A DNA stretch of 64,000 nucleotides from Strigamia acuminata (lineage: Eukaryota > Arthropoda > Chilopoda > Geophilomorpha > Linotaeniidae): NCBI GenBank assembly GCA_949358305.1, contig CASHSZ010000029.1:62001-126000 (forward strand), in the 5' to 3' direction. The position numbers and the translations under genes were made by a program. Position 1 is the stretch's first letter; each line of letters begins with the position of its first letter. Shown here piece by piece: positions 50,190 to 63,400 of this stretch. A model generated the notes under the pieces. That model was not told the DNA's origin. It was given only the letters and a program-made list of their open reading frames with translations, and ran no database searches.

Positions 50190-51617
50190 GAGACATTGGT
50201 CTTGTGGTGTTTGTGCTAAGTCAACTGCGATGTGAAATAAGCTCAAAATTTTTTTTTCATAATTTATTGCTTGGGTGTTGCTAAAACTTACATTGAAGGC
50301 TTCTACTAAGGTTTAAACACTATTTCTAAACATTCAGAGACATTGGTCTTGTGGTGTTTGTGCTAAGTCAACTGTGATGAGATCAAAAGTCTATTCTCCC
50401 AAATCATCGGTTGGATGTTTCTAAAACTTACATTGGAGCCTTCTACTAAGGTTTAAACACTATTTCTGAACATTTAGAGACATTGGTCTTGTGGTGTTTG
50501 TGCTAAGTCAACTGCGATGTGAAATAAGCTCAAAATTTTTTTTTCAAAATTTATTGCTTGGGTGTTGCTAAAACTTACATTGAAGGCTTCTACTAAGGTT
50601 TAAACACTATTTCTAAACATTCAGAGACATTGGTCTTGTGGTGTTTGTGCTAAGTCAACTGTGATGAGATCAAAAGTCTATTCTCCCAAATCATCGGTTG
50701 GATGTTTCTAAAACTTACATTGGAGCCTTCTACTAAGGTTTAAACACTATTTCTGAACATTTAGAGACATTGGTCTTGTGGTGTTTGTGCTAAGTCAACT
50801 GTGATGAGATCAAAAGTCTATTCTCCCAAATCATCGGTTGAATGTTTTTAAAACTTACATTGGAGCCTTCTACTAAGGTTTAAACACTATTTCTGAACAT
50901 TCAGAGACATTGGTCTTGTGGTGTTTGTGCTAAGTCAACTGCGATGTGAAATAAGCTCAAAATTTTTTTTTCAAAATTTATTGCTTGGGTGTTGCTAAAA
51001 CTTACATTGAAGGCTTCTACTAAGGTTTAAACACTATTTCTGAACATTCAGAGACATTGGTCTTGTGGTGTTTGTGCTAAGTCAACTGCGATGTGAAATG
51101 AGCTCAAAATTTTTTTTTCAAAATTTATTGCTTGGGTGTTGCTAAAACTTACATTGAAGGCTTCTACTAAGGTTTAAACACTATTTCTAAACATTCAGAG
51201 ACATTGGTCTTGTGGTGTTTGTGCTAAGTCAACTGTGATGAGATCAAAAGTCTATTCTCCCAAATCATCGGTTGGATGTTTCTAAAACTTACATTGGAGC
51301 CTTCTACTAAGGTTTAAACACTATTTCTGAACATTTAGAGACATTGGTCTTGTGGTGTTTGTGCTAAGTCAACTGTGATGAGATCAAAAGTCTATTCTCC
51401 CAAATCATCGGTTGAATGTTTTTAAAACTTACATTGGAGCCTTCTACTAAGGTTTAAACACTATTTCTGAACATTCAGAGACATTGGTCTTGTGGTGTTT
51501 GTGCTAAGTCAACTGTGATGAGATCAAAAGTCTATTCTCCCAAATCATCGGTTGGATGTTTCTAAAACTTACATTGGAGCCTTCTACTAAGGTTTAAACA
51601 CTATTTCTGAACATTTA
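50190..51617 (+). repeat. 714-bp BABAA plus 714-bp BBAAA
   Basis: 50190-50903 is BABAA and its first B has a unique CATAATTT change near 50257. 50904-51617 is BBAAA. The two 5-mer types lie side by side here. Confidence 0.82.
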
Positions 51618-54473
51618 GAGACATTGGTCTTGTGGTGTTTGTGCTAAGTCAACTGCGATGTGAAATAAGCTCAAAATTTTTTTTTCAAAATTTATTGCTT
51701 GGGTGTTGCTAAAACTTACATTGAAGGCTTCTACTAAGGTTTAAACACTATTTCTAAACATTCAGAGACATTGGTCTTGTGGTGTTTGTGCTAAGTCAAC
51801 TGTGATGAGATCAAAAGTCTATTCTCCCAAATCATCGGTTGGATGTTTCTAAAACTTACATTGGAGCCTTCTACTAAGGTTTAAACACTATTTCTGAACA
51901 TTTAGAGACATTGGTCTTGTGGTGTTTGTGCTAAGTCAACTGCGATGTGAAATAAGCTCAAAATTTTTTTTTCAAAATTTATTGCTTGGGTGTTGCTAAA
52001 ACTTACATTGAAGGCTTCTACTAAGGTTTAAACACTATTTCTAAACATTCAGAGACATTGGTCTTGTGGTGTTTGTGCTAAGTCAACTGTGATGAGATCA
52101 AAAGTCTATTCTCCCAAATCATCGGTTGGATGTTTCTAAAACTTACATTGGAGCCTTCTACTAAGGTTTAAACACTATTTCTGAACATTTAGAGACATTG
52201 GTCTTGTGGTGTTTGTGCTAAGTCAACTGTGATGAGATCAAAAGTCTATTCTCCCAAATCATCGGTTGAATGTTTTTAAAACTTACATTGGAGCCTTCTA
52301 CTAAGGTTTAAACACTATTTCTGAACATTCAGAGACATTGGTCTTGTGGTGTTTGTGCTAAGTCAACTGCGATGTGAAATAAGCTCAAAATTTTTTTTTC
52401 AAAATTTATTGCTTGGGTGTTGCTAAAACTTACATTGAAGGCTTCTACTAAGGTTTAAACACTATTTCTAAACATTCAGAGACATTGGTCTTGTGGTGTT
52501 TGTGCTAAGTCAACTGTGATGAGATCAAAAGTCTATTCTCCCAAATCATCGGTTGGATGTTTCTAAAACTTACATTGGAGCCTTCTACTAAGGTTTAAAC
52601 ACTATTTCTGAACATTTAGAGACATTGGTCTTGTGGTGTTTGTGCTAAGTCAACTGCGATGTGAAATAAGCTCAAAATTTTTTTTTCAAAATTTATTGCT
52701 TGGGTGTTGCTAAAACTTACATTGAAGGCTTCTACTAAGGTTTAAACACTATTTCTAAACATTCAGAGACATTGGTCTTGTGGTGTTTGTGCTAAGTCAA
52801 CTGTGATGAGATCAAAAGTCTATTCTCCCAAATCATCGGTTGGATGTTTCTAAAACTTACATTGGAGCCTTCTACTAAGGTTTAAACACTATTTCTGAAC
52901 ATTTAGAGACATTGGTCTTGTGGTGTTTGTGCTAAGTCAACTGTGATGAGATCAAAAGTCTATTCTCCCAAATCATCGGTTGAATGTTTCTAAAACTTAC
53001 ATTGGAGCCTTCTACTAAGGTTTAAACACTATTTCTGAACATTTAGAGACATTGGTCTTGTGGTGTTTGTGCTAAGTCAACTGCGATGTGAAATAAGCTC
53101 AAAATTTTTTTTTCAAAATTTATTGCTTGGGTGTTGCTAAAACTTACATTGAAGGCTTCTACTAAGGTTTAAACACTATTTCTAAACATTCAGAGACATT
53201 GGTCTTGTGGTGTTTGTGCTAAGTCAACTGTGATGAGATCAAAAGTCTATTCTCCCAAATCATCGGTTGGATGTTTCTAAAACTTACATTGGAGCCTTCT
53301 ACTAAGGTTTAAACACTATTTCTGAACATTTAGAGACATTGGTCTTGTGGTGTTTGTGCTAAGTCAACTGCGATGTGAAATAAGCTCAAAATTTTTTTTT
53401 CAAAATTTATTGCTTGGGTGTTGCTAAAACTTACATTGAAGGCTTCTACTAAGGTTTAAACACTATTTCTAAACATTCAGAGACATTGGTCTTGTGGTGT
53501 TTGTGCTAAGTCAACTGTGATGAGATCAAAAGTCTATTCTCCCAAATCATCGGTTGGATGTTTCTAAAACTTACATTGGAGCCTTCTACTAAGGTTTAAA
53601 CACTATTTCTGAACATTTAGAGACATTGGTCTTGTGGTGTTTGTGCTAAGTCAACTGTGATGAGATCAAAAGTCTATTCTCCCAAATCATCGGTTGAATG
53701 TTTTTAAAACTTACATTGGAGCCTTCTACTAAGGTTTAAACACTATTTCTGAACATTCAGAGACATTGGTCTTGTGGTGTTTGTGCTAAGTCAACTGCGA
53801 TGTGAAATAAGCTCAAAATTTTTTTTTCAAAATTTATTGCTTGGGTGTTGCTAAAACTTACATTGAAGGCTTCTACTAAGGTTTAAACACTATTTCTAAA
53901 CATTCAGAGACATTGGTCTTGTGGTGTTTGTGCTAAGTCAACTGTGATGAGATCAAAAGTCTATTCTCCCAAATCATCGGTTGGATGTTTCTAAAACTTA
54001 CATTGGAGCCTTCTACTAAGGTTTAAACACTATTTCTGAACATTTAGAGACATTGGTCTTGTGGTGTTTGTGCTAAGTCAACTGCGATGTGAAATAAGCT
54101 CAAAATTTTTTTTTCAAAATTTATTGCTTGGGTGTTGCTAAAACTTACATTGAAGGCTTCTACTAAGGTTTAAACACTATTTCTAAACATTCAGAGACAT
54201 TGGTCTTGTGGTGTTTGTGCTAAGTCAACTGTGATGAGATCAAAAGTCTATTCTCCCAAATCATCGGTTGGATGTTTCTAAAACTTACATTGGAGCCTTC
54301 TACTAAGGTTTAAACACTATTTCTGAACATTTAGAGACATTGGTCTTGTGGTGTTTGTGCTAAGTCAACTGTGATGAGATCAAAAGTCTATTCTCCCAAA
54401 TCATCGGTTGAATGTTTCTAAAACTTACATTGGAGCCTTCTACTAAGGTTTAAACACTATTTCTGAACATTCA
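51618..54473 (+). repeat. Four 714-bp BABAA 5-mers, arranged as two 1428-bp dimers
   Basis: Copies start at 51618, 52332, 53046 and 53760. The fifth monomer alternates GAATGTTTTT and GAATGTTTC, and the monomer boundary before each copy alternates CATTT and CATTC, so the true period is 1428 bp. Confidence 0.88.
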
Positions 54474-55614
54474 GAGACATTGGTCTTGTGGTGTTTGTGC
54501 TAAGTCAACTGTGATGAGATCAAAAGTCTATTCTCCCAAATCATCGGTTGGATGTTTCTAAAACTTACATTGGAGCCTTCTACTAAGGTTTAAACACTAT
54601 TTCTGAACATTTAGAGACATTGGTCTTGTGGTGTTTGTGCTAAGTCAACTGCGATGTGAAATAAGCTCAAAATTTTTTTTTCAAAATTTATTGCTTGGGT
54701 GTTGCTAAAACTTACATTGAAGGCTTCTACTAAGGTTTAAACACTATTTCTGAACATTCAGAGACATTGGTCTTGTGGTGTTTGTGCTAAGTCAACTGCG
54801 ATGTGAAATGAGCTCAAAATTTTTTTTTCAAAATTTAATGCTTGGGTGTTGCTAAAACTTATATTGAAGGCTTCTACTAAGGTTTAAACACTATTTCTGA
54901 ACATTCAGAGACATTGGACTTGTGGTGTTTGTGCTAAGTCAACTGTGATGAGATCAAAAGTCTATTCTCCCAAATCATCGTTTGGATGTTTCTAAAACTT
55001 ACATTGGAGCCTTCTACTAAGGTTTAAACACTATTTCTGAACATTCAGAGACATTGGTCTTATGGTGTTTGTGCTAAGTCAACTGTGATGAGATCAAAAG
55101 TCTATTCTCCCAAATCATCGGTTGGATGTTTCTAAAACTTACATTGGAGCCTTCTACTAAGGTTTAAACACTATTTCTGAACATTCAGAGACATTGGTCT
55201 TGTGGTGTTTGTGCTAAGTCAACTGTGATGAGATCAAAAGTCTATTCTCCCAAATCATCGGTTGGATGTTTCTAAAACTTACATTGGAGCCTTCTACTAA
55301 GGTTTAAACACTATTTCTGAACATTCAGAGACATTGGTCTTGTGGTGTTTGTGCTAAGTCAACTGTGATGAGATCAAAAGTCTATTCTCCCAAATCATCG
55401 GTTGGATGTTTCTAAAACTTACATTGGAGCCTTCTACTAAGGTTTAAACACTATTTCTGAACATTTAGAGACATTGGTCTTGTGGTGTTTGTGCTAAGTC
55501 AACTGCAATGAGAAATAAGCTCAAAATTTTTTTTTCAAAATTTATTGCTTGGGTGTTGCTAAAACTTACATTGAAGGCTTCTACTAAGGTTTAAACACTA
55601 TTTCTGAACATTCA
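54474..55614 (+). repeat. Transitional satellite block
   Basis: A, then BBAAAA (54614-55467) with a unique CGTTTGG change near 54980, then a B monomer (55468) with a private GCAATGAGA. This B is the right-hand parent of the hybrid monomer at 58324. Confidence 0.8.
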
Positions 55615-57616
55615 GAGACATTGGTCTTGTGGTGTTTGTGCTAAGTCAACTGCGATGTGAAATGAGCTCAAAATTTTTTTTTCAAAATTTATTGCTTGGG
55701 TGTTGCTAAAACTTACATTGAAGGCTTCTACTAAGGTTTAAACACTATTTCTAAACATTCAGAGACATTGGTCTTGTGGTGTTTGTGCTAAGTCAACTGT
55801 GATGAGATCAAAAGTCTATTCTCCCAAATCATCGGTTGGATGTTTCTAAAACTTACATTGGAGCCTTCTACTAAGGTTTAAACACTATTTCTGAACATTT
55901 AGAGACATTGGTCTTGTGGTGTTTGTGCTAAGTCAACTGTGATGAGATCAAAAGTCTATTCTCCCAAATCATCGGTTGAATGTTTTTAAAACTTACATTG
56001 GAGCCTTCTACTAAGGTTTAAACACTATTTCTGAACATTCAGAGACATTGGTCTTGTGGTGTTTGTGCTAAGTCAACTGTGATGAGATCAAAAGTCTATT
56101 CTCCCAAATCATCGGTTGGATGTTTCTAAAACTTACATTGGAGCCTTCTACTAAGGTTTAAACACTATTTCTGAACATTTAGAGACATTGGTCTTGTGGT
56201 GTTTGTGCTAAGTCAACTGCGATGTGAAATAAGCTCAAAATTTTTTTTTCAAAATTTATTGCTTGGGTGTTGCTAAAACTTACATTGAAGGCTTCTACTA
56301 AGGTTTAAACACTATTTCTAAACATTCAGAGACATTGGTCTTGTGGTGTTTGTGCTAAGTCAACTGTGATGAGATCAAAAGTCTATTCTCCCAAATCATC
56401 GGTTGGATGTTTCTAAAACTTACATTGGAGCCTTCTACTAAGGTTTAAACACTATTTCTGAACATTTAGAGACATTGGTCTTGTGGTGTTTGTGCTAAGT
56501 CAACTGCGATGTGAAATAAGCTCAAAATTTTTTTTTCAAAATTTATTGCTTGGGTGTTGCTAAAACTTACATTGAAGGCTTCTACTAAGGTTTAAACACT
56601 ATTTCTAAACATTCAGAGACATTGGTCTTGTGGTGTTTGTGCTAAGTCAACTGTGATGAGATCAAAAGTCTATTCTCCCAAATCATCGGTTGGATGTTTC
56701 TAAAACTTACATTGGAGCCTTCTACTAAGGTTTAAACACTATTTCTGAACATTTAGAGACATTGGTCTTGTGGTGTTTGTGCTAAGTCAACTGTGATGAG
56801 ATCAAAAGTCTATTCTCCCAAATCATCGGTTGAATGTTTCTAAAACTTACATTGGAGCCTTCTACTAAGGTTTAAACACTATTTCTGAACATTTAGAGAC
56901 ATTGGTCTTGTGGTGTTTGTGCTAAGTCAACTGCGATGTGAAATAAGCTCAAAATTTTTTTTTCAAAATTTATTGCTTGGGTGTTGCTAAAACTTACATT
57001 GAAGGCTTCTACTAAGGTTTAAACACTATTTCTGAACATTCAGAGACATTGGTCTTGTGGTGTTTGTGCTAAGTCAACTGTGATGAGATCAAAAGTCTAT
57101 TCTCCCAAATCATCGGTTGGATGTTTCTAAAACTTACATTGGAGCCTTCTACTAAGGTTTAAACACTATTTCTGAACATTCAGAGACATTGGACTTGTGG
57201 TGTTTGTGCTAAGTCAACTGCGATGTGAAATGAGCTCAAAATTTTTTTTTCAAAATTTAATGCTTGGGTGTTGCTAAAACTTACATTGAAGGCTTCTACT
57301 AAGGTTTAAACACTATTTCTGAACATTCAGAGACATTGGTCTTGTGGTGTTTGTGCTAAGTCAACTGCGATGTGAAATGAGCTCAAAATTTTTTTTTCAA
57401 AATTTAATGCTTGGGTGTTGCTAAAACTTACATTGAAGGCTTCTACTAAGGTTTAAACACTATTTCTGAACATTCAGAGACATTGGTCTTGTGGTGTTTG
57501 TGCTAAGTCAACTGTGATGAGATCAAAAGTCTATTCTCCCAAATCATCGGTTGGATGTTTCTAAAACTTACATTGGAGCTTTCTACTAAGGTTTAAACAC
57601 TATTTCTGAACATTCA

Positions 57617-57756
57617 GAGACATTGGTCTTATGGTGTTTGTGCTAAGTCAACTGTGATGAGATCAAAAGTCTATTCTCCCAAATCATTGGTTGGATGTTT
57701 CTAAAACTTATATTGGAGCCTTCTACTAAGGTTTAAACACTATTTCTGAACATTCA
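57617..57756 (+). repeat. Paralogue of the empty insertion site, copy 1
   Basis: An A monomer with the same rare combination as the interrupted monomer (CTTATGG, TCATTGG, TTATATTGG, preceded by AGCTTTC), with no element between positions 24 and 25. Confidence 0.88.
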
Positions 57757-58323
57757 GAGACATTGGTCTTGTGGTGTTTGTGCTAAGTCAACTGTGATGA
57801 GATCAAAAGTCTATTCTCCCAAATCATTGGTTGGATGTTTCTAAAACTTACATTGGAGCCTTCTACTAAGGTTTAAACACTATTTCTGAACATTCAGAGA
57901 CATTGGTCTTGTGGTGTTTGTGCTAAGTCAACTGTGATGAGATCAAAAGTCTATTCTCCCAAATCATCGGTTGAATGTTTCTAAAACTTACATTGGAGCC
58001 TTCTACTAAGGTTTAAACACTATTTCTGAACATTCAGAGACATTGGTCTTGTGGTGTTTGTGCTAAGTCAACTGTGATGAGATCAAAAGTCTATTCTCCC
58101 AAATCATCGGTTGGATGTTTCTAAAACTTACATTGGAGCCTTCTACTAAGGTTTAAACACTATTTCTGAACATTCAGAGACATTGGTCTTGTGGTGTTTG
58201 TGCTAAGTCAACTGCGATGTGAAATAAGCTCAAAATTTTTTTTTCAAAATTTATTGCTTGGGTGTTGCTAAAACTTACATTGAAGGCTTCTACTAAGGTT
58301 TAAACACTATTTCTAAACATTCA

Positions 58324-58463
58324 GAGACATTGGTCTTGTGGTGTTTGTGCTAAGTCAACTGTGATGAGATCAAAAGTCTATTCTCCCAAATCATTGCTTG
58401 GGTGTTGCTAAAACTTACATTGAAGGCTTCTACTAAGGTTTAAACACTATTTCTGAACATTCA
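58324..58463 (+). repeat. Hybrid A/B monomer at a duplication junction
   Basis: The left half is type A (GTGATGAGATC to CCCAAATCAT). The right half is type B from ATTGCTTGGGTGTTGC with the GAAGGC tail. I saw no other copy with this join. The switch at about 58393 is exactly 2849 bp from the same B sequence at 55544. Confidence 0.9.
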
Positions 58464-60465
58464 GAGACATTGGTCTTGTGGTGTTTGTGCTAAGTCAACT
58501 GCGATGTGAAATGAGCTCAAAATTTTTTTTTCAAAATTTATTGCTTGGGTGTTGCTAAAACTTACATTGAAGGCTTCTACTAAGGTTTAAACACTATTTC
58601 TAAACATTCAGAGACATTGGTCTTGTGGTGTTTGTGCTAAGTCAACTGTGATGAGATCAAAAGTCTATTCTCCCAAATCATCGGTTGGATGTTTCTAAAA
58701 CTTACATTGGAGCCTTCTACTAAGGTTTAAACACTATTTCTGAACATTTAGAGACATTGGTCTTGTGGTGTTTGTGCTAAGTCAACTGTGATGAGATCAA
58801 AAGTCTATTCTCCCAAATCATCGGTTGAATGTTTTTAAAACTTACATTGGAGCCTTCTACTAAGGTTTAAACACTATTTCTGAACATTCAGAGACATTGG
58901 TCTTGTGGTGTTTGTGCTAAGTCAACTGTGATGAGATCAAAAGTCTATTCTCCCAAATCATCGGTTGGATGTTTCTAAAACTTACATTGGAGCCTTCTAC
59001 TAAGGTTTAAACACTATTTCTGAACATTTAGAGACATTGGTCTTGTGGTGTTTGTGCTAAGTCAACTGCGATGTGAAATAAGCTCAAAATTTTTTTTTCA
59101 AAATTTATTGCTTGGGTGTTGCTAAAACTTACATTGAAGGCTTCTACTAAGGTTTAAACACTATTTCTAAACATTCAGAGACATTGGTCTTGTGGTGTTT
59201 GTGCTAAGTCAACTGTGATGAGATCAAAAGTCTATTCTTCCAAATCATCGGTTGGATGTTTCTAAAACTTACATTGGAGCCTTCTACTAAGGTTTAAACA
59301 CTATTTCTGAACATTTAGAGACATTGGTCTTGTGGTGTTTGTGCTAAGTCAACTGCGATGTGAAATAAGCTCAAAATTTTTTTTTCAAAATTTATTGCTT
59401 GGGTGTTGCTAAAACTTACATTGAAGGCTTCTACTAAGGTTTAAACACTATTTCTAAACATTCAGAGACATTGGTCTTGTGGTGTTTGTGCTAAGTCAAC
59501 TGTGATGAGATCAAAAGTCTATTCTCCCAAATCATCGGTTGGATGTTTCTAAAACTTACATTGGAGCCTTCTACTAAGGTTTAAACACTATTTCTGAACA
59601 TTTAGAGACATTGGTCTTGTGGTGTTTGTGCTAAGTCAACTGTGATGAGATCAAAAGTCTATTCTCCCAAATCATCGGTTGAATGTTTCTAAAACTTACA
59701 TTGGAGCCTTCTACTAAGGTTTAAACACTATTTCTGAACATTTAGAGACATTGGTCTTGTGGTGTTTGTGCTAAGTCAACTGCGATGTGAAATAAGCTCA
59801 AAATTTTTTTTTCAAAATTTATTGCTTGGGTGTTGCTAAAACTTACATTGAAGGCTTCTACTAAGGTTTAAACACTATTTCTGAACATTCAGAGACATTG
59901 GTCTTGTGGTGTTTGTGCTAAGTCAACTGTGATGAGATCAAAAGTCTATTCTCCCAAATCATCGGTTGGATGTTTCTAAAACTTACATTGGAGCCTTCTA
60001 CTAAGGTTTAAACACTATTTCTGAACATTCAGAGACATTGGACTTGTGGTGTTTGTGCTAAGTCAACTGCGATGTGAAATGAGCTCAAAATTTTTTTTTC
60101 AAAATTTAATGCTTGGGTGTTGCTAAAACTTACATTGAAGGCTTCTACTAAGGTTTAAACACTATTTCTGAACATTCAGAGACATTGGTCTTGTGGTGTT
60201 TGTGCTAAGTCAACTGCGATGTGAAATGAGCTCAAAATTTTTTTTTCAAAATTTAATGCTTGGGTGTTGCTAAAACTTACATTGAAGGCTTCTACTAAGG
60301 TTTAAACACTATTTCTGAACATTCAGAGACATTGGTCTTGTGGTGTTTGTGCTAAGTCAACTGTGATGAGATCAAAAGTCTATTCTCCCAAATCATCGGT
60401 TGGATGTTTCTAAAACTTACATTGGAGCTTTCTACTAAGGTTTAAACACTATTTCTGAACATTCA

Positions 60466-63400
60466 GAGACATTGGTCTTATGGTGTTTGTGCTAAGTCAA
60501 CTGTGATGAGATCAAAAGTCTATTCTCCCAAATCATTGGTTGGATGTTTCTAAAACTTATATTGGAGCCTTCTACTAAGGTTTAAACACTATTTCTGAAC
60601 ATTCAGAGACATTGGTCTTGTGGTGTTTGTGCTAAGTCAACTGTGATGAGATCAAAAGTCTATTCTCCCAAATCATTGGTTGGATGTTTCTAAAACTTAC
60701 ATTGGAGCCTTCTACTAAGGTTTAAACACTATTTCTGAACATTCAGAGACATTGGTCTTGTGGTGTTTGTGCTAAGTCAACTGTGATGAGATCAAAAGTC
60801 TATTCTCCCAAATCATCGGTTGAATGTTTCTAAAACTTACATTGGAGCCTTCTACTAAGGTTTAAACACTATTTCTGAACATTCAGAGACATTGGTCTTG
60901 TGGTGTTTGTGCTAAGTCAACTGTGATGAGATCAAAAGTCTATTCTCCCAAATCATCGGTTGGATGTTTCTAAAACTTACATTGGAGCCTTCTACTAAGG
61001 TTTAAACACTATTTCTGAACATTCAGAGACATTGGTCTTGTGGTGTTTGTGCTAAGTCAACTGTGATGAGATCAAAAGTCTATTCTCCCAAATCATTGGT
61101 TGGATGTTTCTAAAACTTACATTGGAGCCTTCTACTAAGGTTTAAACACTATTTCTGAACATTCAGAGACATTGGTCTTGTGGTGTTTGTGCTAAGTCAA
61201 CTGTGATGAGATCAAAAGTCTATTCTCCCAAATCATCGGTTGAATGTTTCTAAAACTTACATTGGAGCCTTCTACTAAGGTTCAAACACTATTTCTGAAC
61301 ATTCAGAGACATTGGTCTTGTGGTGTTTGTGCTAAGTCAACTGCGATGTGAAATAAGCTCAAAATTTTTTTTTCAAAATTTATTGCTTGGGTGTTGCTAA
61401 AACTTACATTGAAGGCTTCTACTAAGGTTTAAACACTATTTCTAAACATTCAGAGACATTGGTCTTGTGGTGTTTGTGCTAAGTCAACTGTGATGAGATC
61501 AAAAGTCTATTCTCCCAAATCATCGGTTGGATGTTTCTAAAACTTACATTGGAGCCTTCTACTAAGGTTTAAACACTATTTCTGAACATTCAGAGACATT
61601 GGACTTGTGGTGTTTGTGCTAAGTCAACTGCGATGTGAAATGAGCTCAAAATTTTTTTTTCAAAATTTATTGCTTGGGTGTTGCTAAAACTTATATTGAA
61701 GGCTTCTACTAAGGTTTAAACACTATTTCTGAACATTCAGAGACATTGGTCTTGTGGTGTTTGTGCTAAGTCAACTGCGATGTGAAATGAGCTCAAAATT
61801 TTTTTTTCAAAATTTAATGCTTGGGTGTTGCTAAAACTTACATTGAAGGCTTCTACTAAGGTTTAAACACTATTTCTGAACATTCAGAGACATTGGTCTT
61901 GTGGTGTTTGTGCTAAGTCAACTGTGATGAGATCAAAAGTCTATTCTCCCAAATCATCGGTTGGATGTTTCTAAAACTTACATTGGAGCTTTCTACTAAG
62001 GTTTAAACACTATTTCTGAACATTCAGAAAACATTGGTCTTATGGTGTTTGTGCTAAGTCAACTGTGATGAGATCAAAAGTCTATTCTCCCAAATCATTG
62101 GTTGGATGTTTCTAAAACTTACATTGGAGCCTTCTACTAAGGTTTAAACACTATTTCTGAACATTCAGAGACATTGGTCTTGTGGTGTTTGTGCTAAGTC
62201 AACTGTGATGAGATCAAAAGTCTATTCTCCCAAATCATCGGTTGGATGTTTCTAAAACTTACATTGGAGCTTTCTACTAAGGTTTAAACACTATTTCTGA
62301 ACATTCAGAGACATTGGTCTTATGGTGTTTGTGCTAAGTCAACTGTGATGAGATCAAAAGTCTATTCTCCCAAATCATCGGTTGGATGTTTCTAAAACTT
62401 ACATTGGAGCCTTCTACTAAGGTTTAAACACTATTTCTGAACATTCAGAGACATTGGTCTTGTGGTGTTTGTGCTAAGTCAACTGTGATGAGATCAAAAG
62501 TCTATTCTCCCAAATCATTGGTTGGATGTTTCTAAAACTTACATTGGAGCCTTCTACTAAGGTTTAAACACTATTTCTGAACATTCAGAGACATTGGTCT
62601 TGTGGTGTTTGTGCTAAGTCAACTGTGATGAGATCAAAAGTCTATTCTCCCAAATCATCGGTTGAATGTTTCTAAAACTTACATTGGAGCCTTCTACTAA
62701 GGTTTAAACACTATTTCTGAACATTCAGAGACATTGGTCTTGTGGTGTTTGTGCTAAGTCAACTGTGATGAGATCAAAAGTCTATTCTCCCAAATCATCG
62801 GTTGGATGTTTCTAAAACTTACATTGGAGCCTTCTACTAAGGTTTAAACACTATTTCTGAACATTCAGAGACATTGGTCTTGTGGTGTTTGTGCTAAGTC
62901 AACTGTGATGAGATCAAAAGTCTATTCTCCCAAATCATTGGTTGGATGTTTCTAAAACTTACATTGGAGCCTTCTACTAAGGTTTAAACACTATTTCTGA
63001 ACATTCAGAGACATTGGTCTTGTGGTGTTTGTGCTAAGTCAACTGTGATGAGATCAAAAGTCTATTCTCCCAAATCATCGGTTGAATGTTTCTAAAACTT
63101 ACATTGGAGCCTTCTACTAAGGTTTAAACACTATTTCTGAACATTCAGAGACATTGGTCTTGTGGTGTTTGTGCTAAGTCAACTGCGATGTGAAATAAGC
63201 TCAAAATTTTTTTTTCAAAATTTATTGCTTGGGTGTTGCTAAAACTTATATTGAAGGCTTCTACTAAGGTTTAAACACTATTTCTGAACATTCAGAGACA
63301 TTGGTCTTGTGGTGTTTGTGCTAAGTCAACTGCGATGTGAAATAAGCTCAAAATTTTTTTTTCAAAATTTAATGCTTGGGTGTTGCTAAAACTTACATTG

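Larger units (their letters stand above)
55615..61025 (+). repeat. Tandem duplication with a 2849-bp period
   Basis: Copy 1 runs from about 55544, inside a B monomer, to 58176. Copy 2 runs from about 58393 to 61025. Monomer order and marks correspond at +2849 throughout (57617 with 60466; 55902 with 58751). Between them lie a B monomer and the hybrid monomer. Confidence 0.87.
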
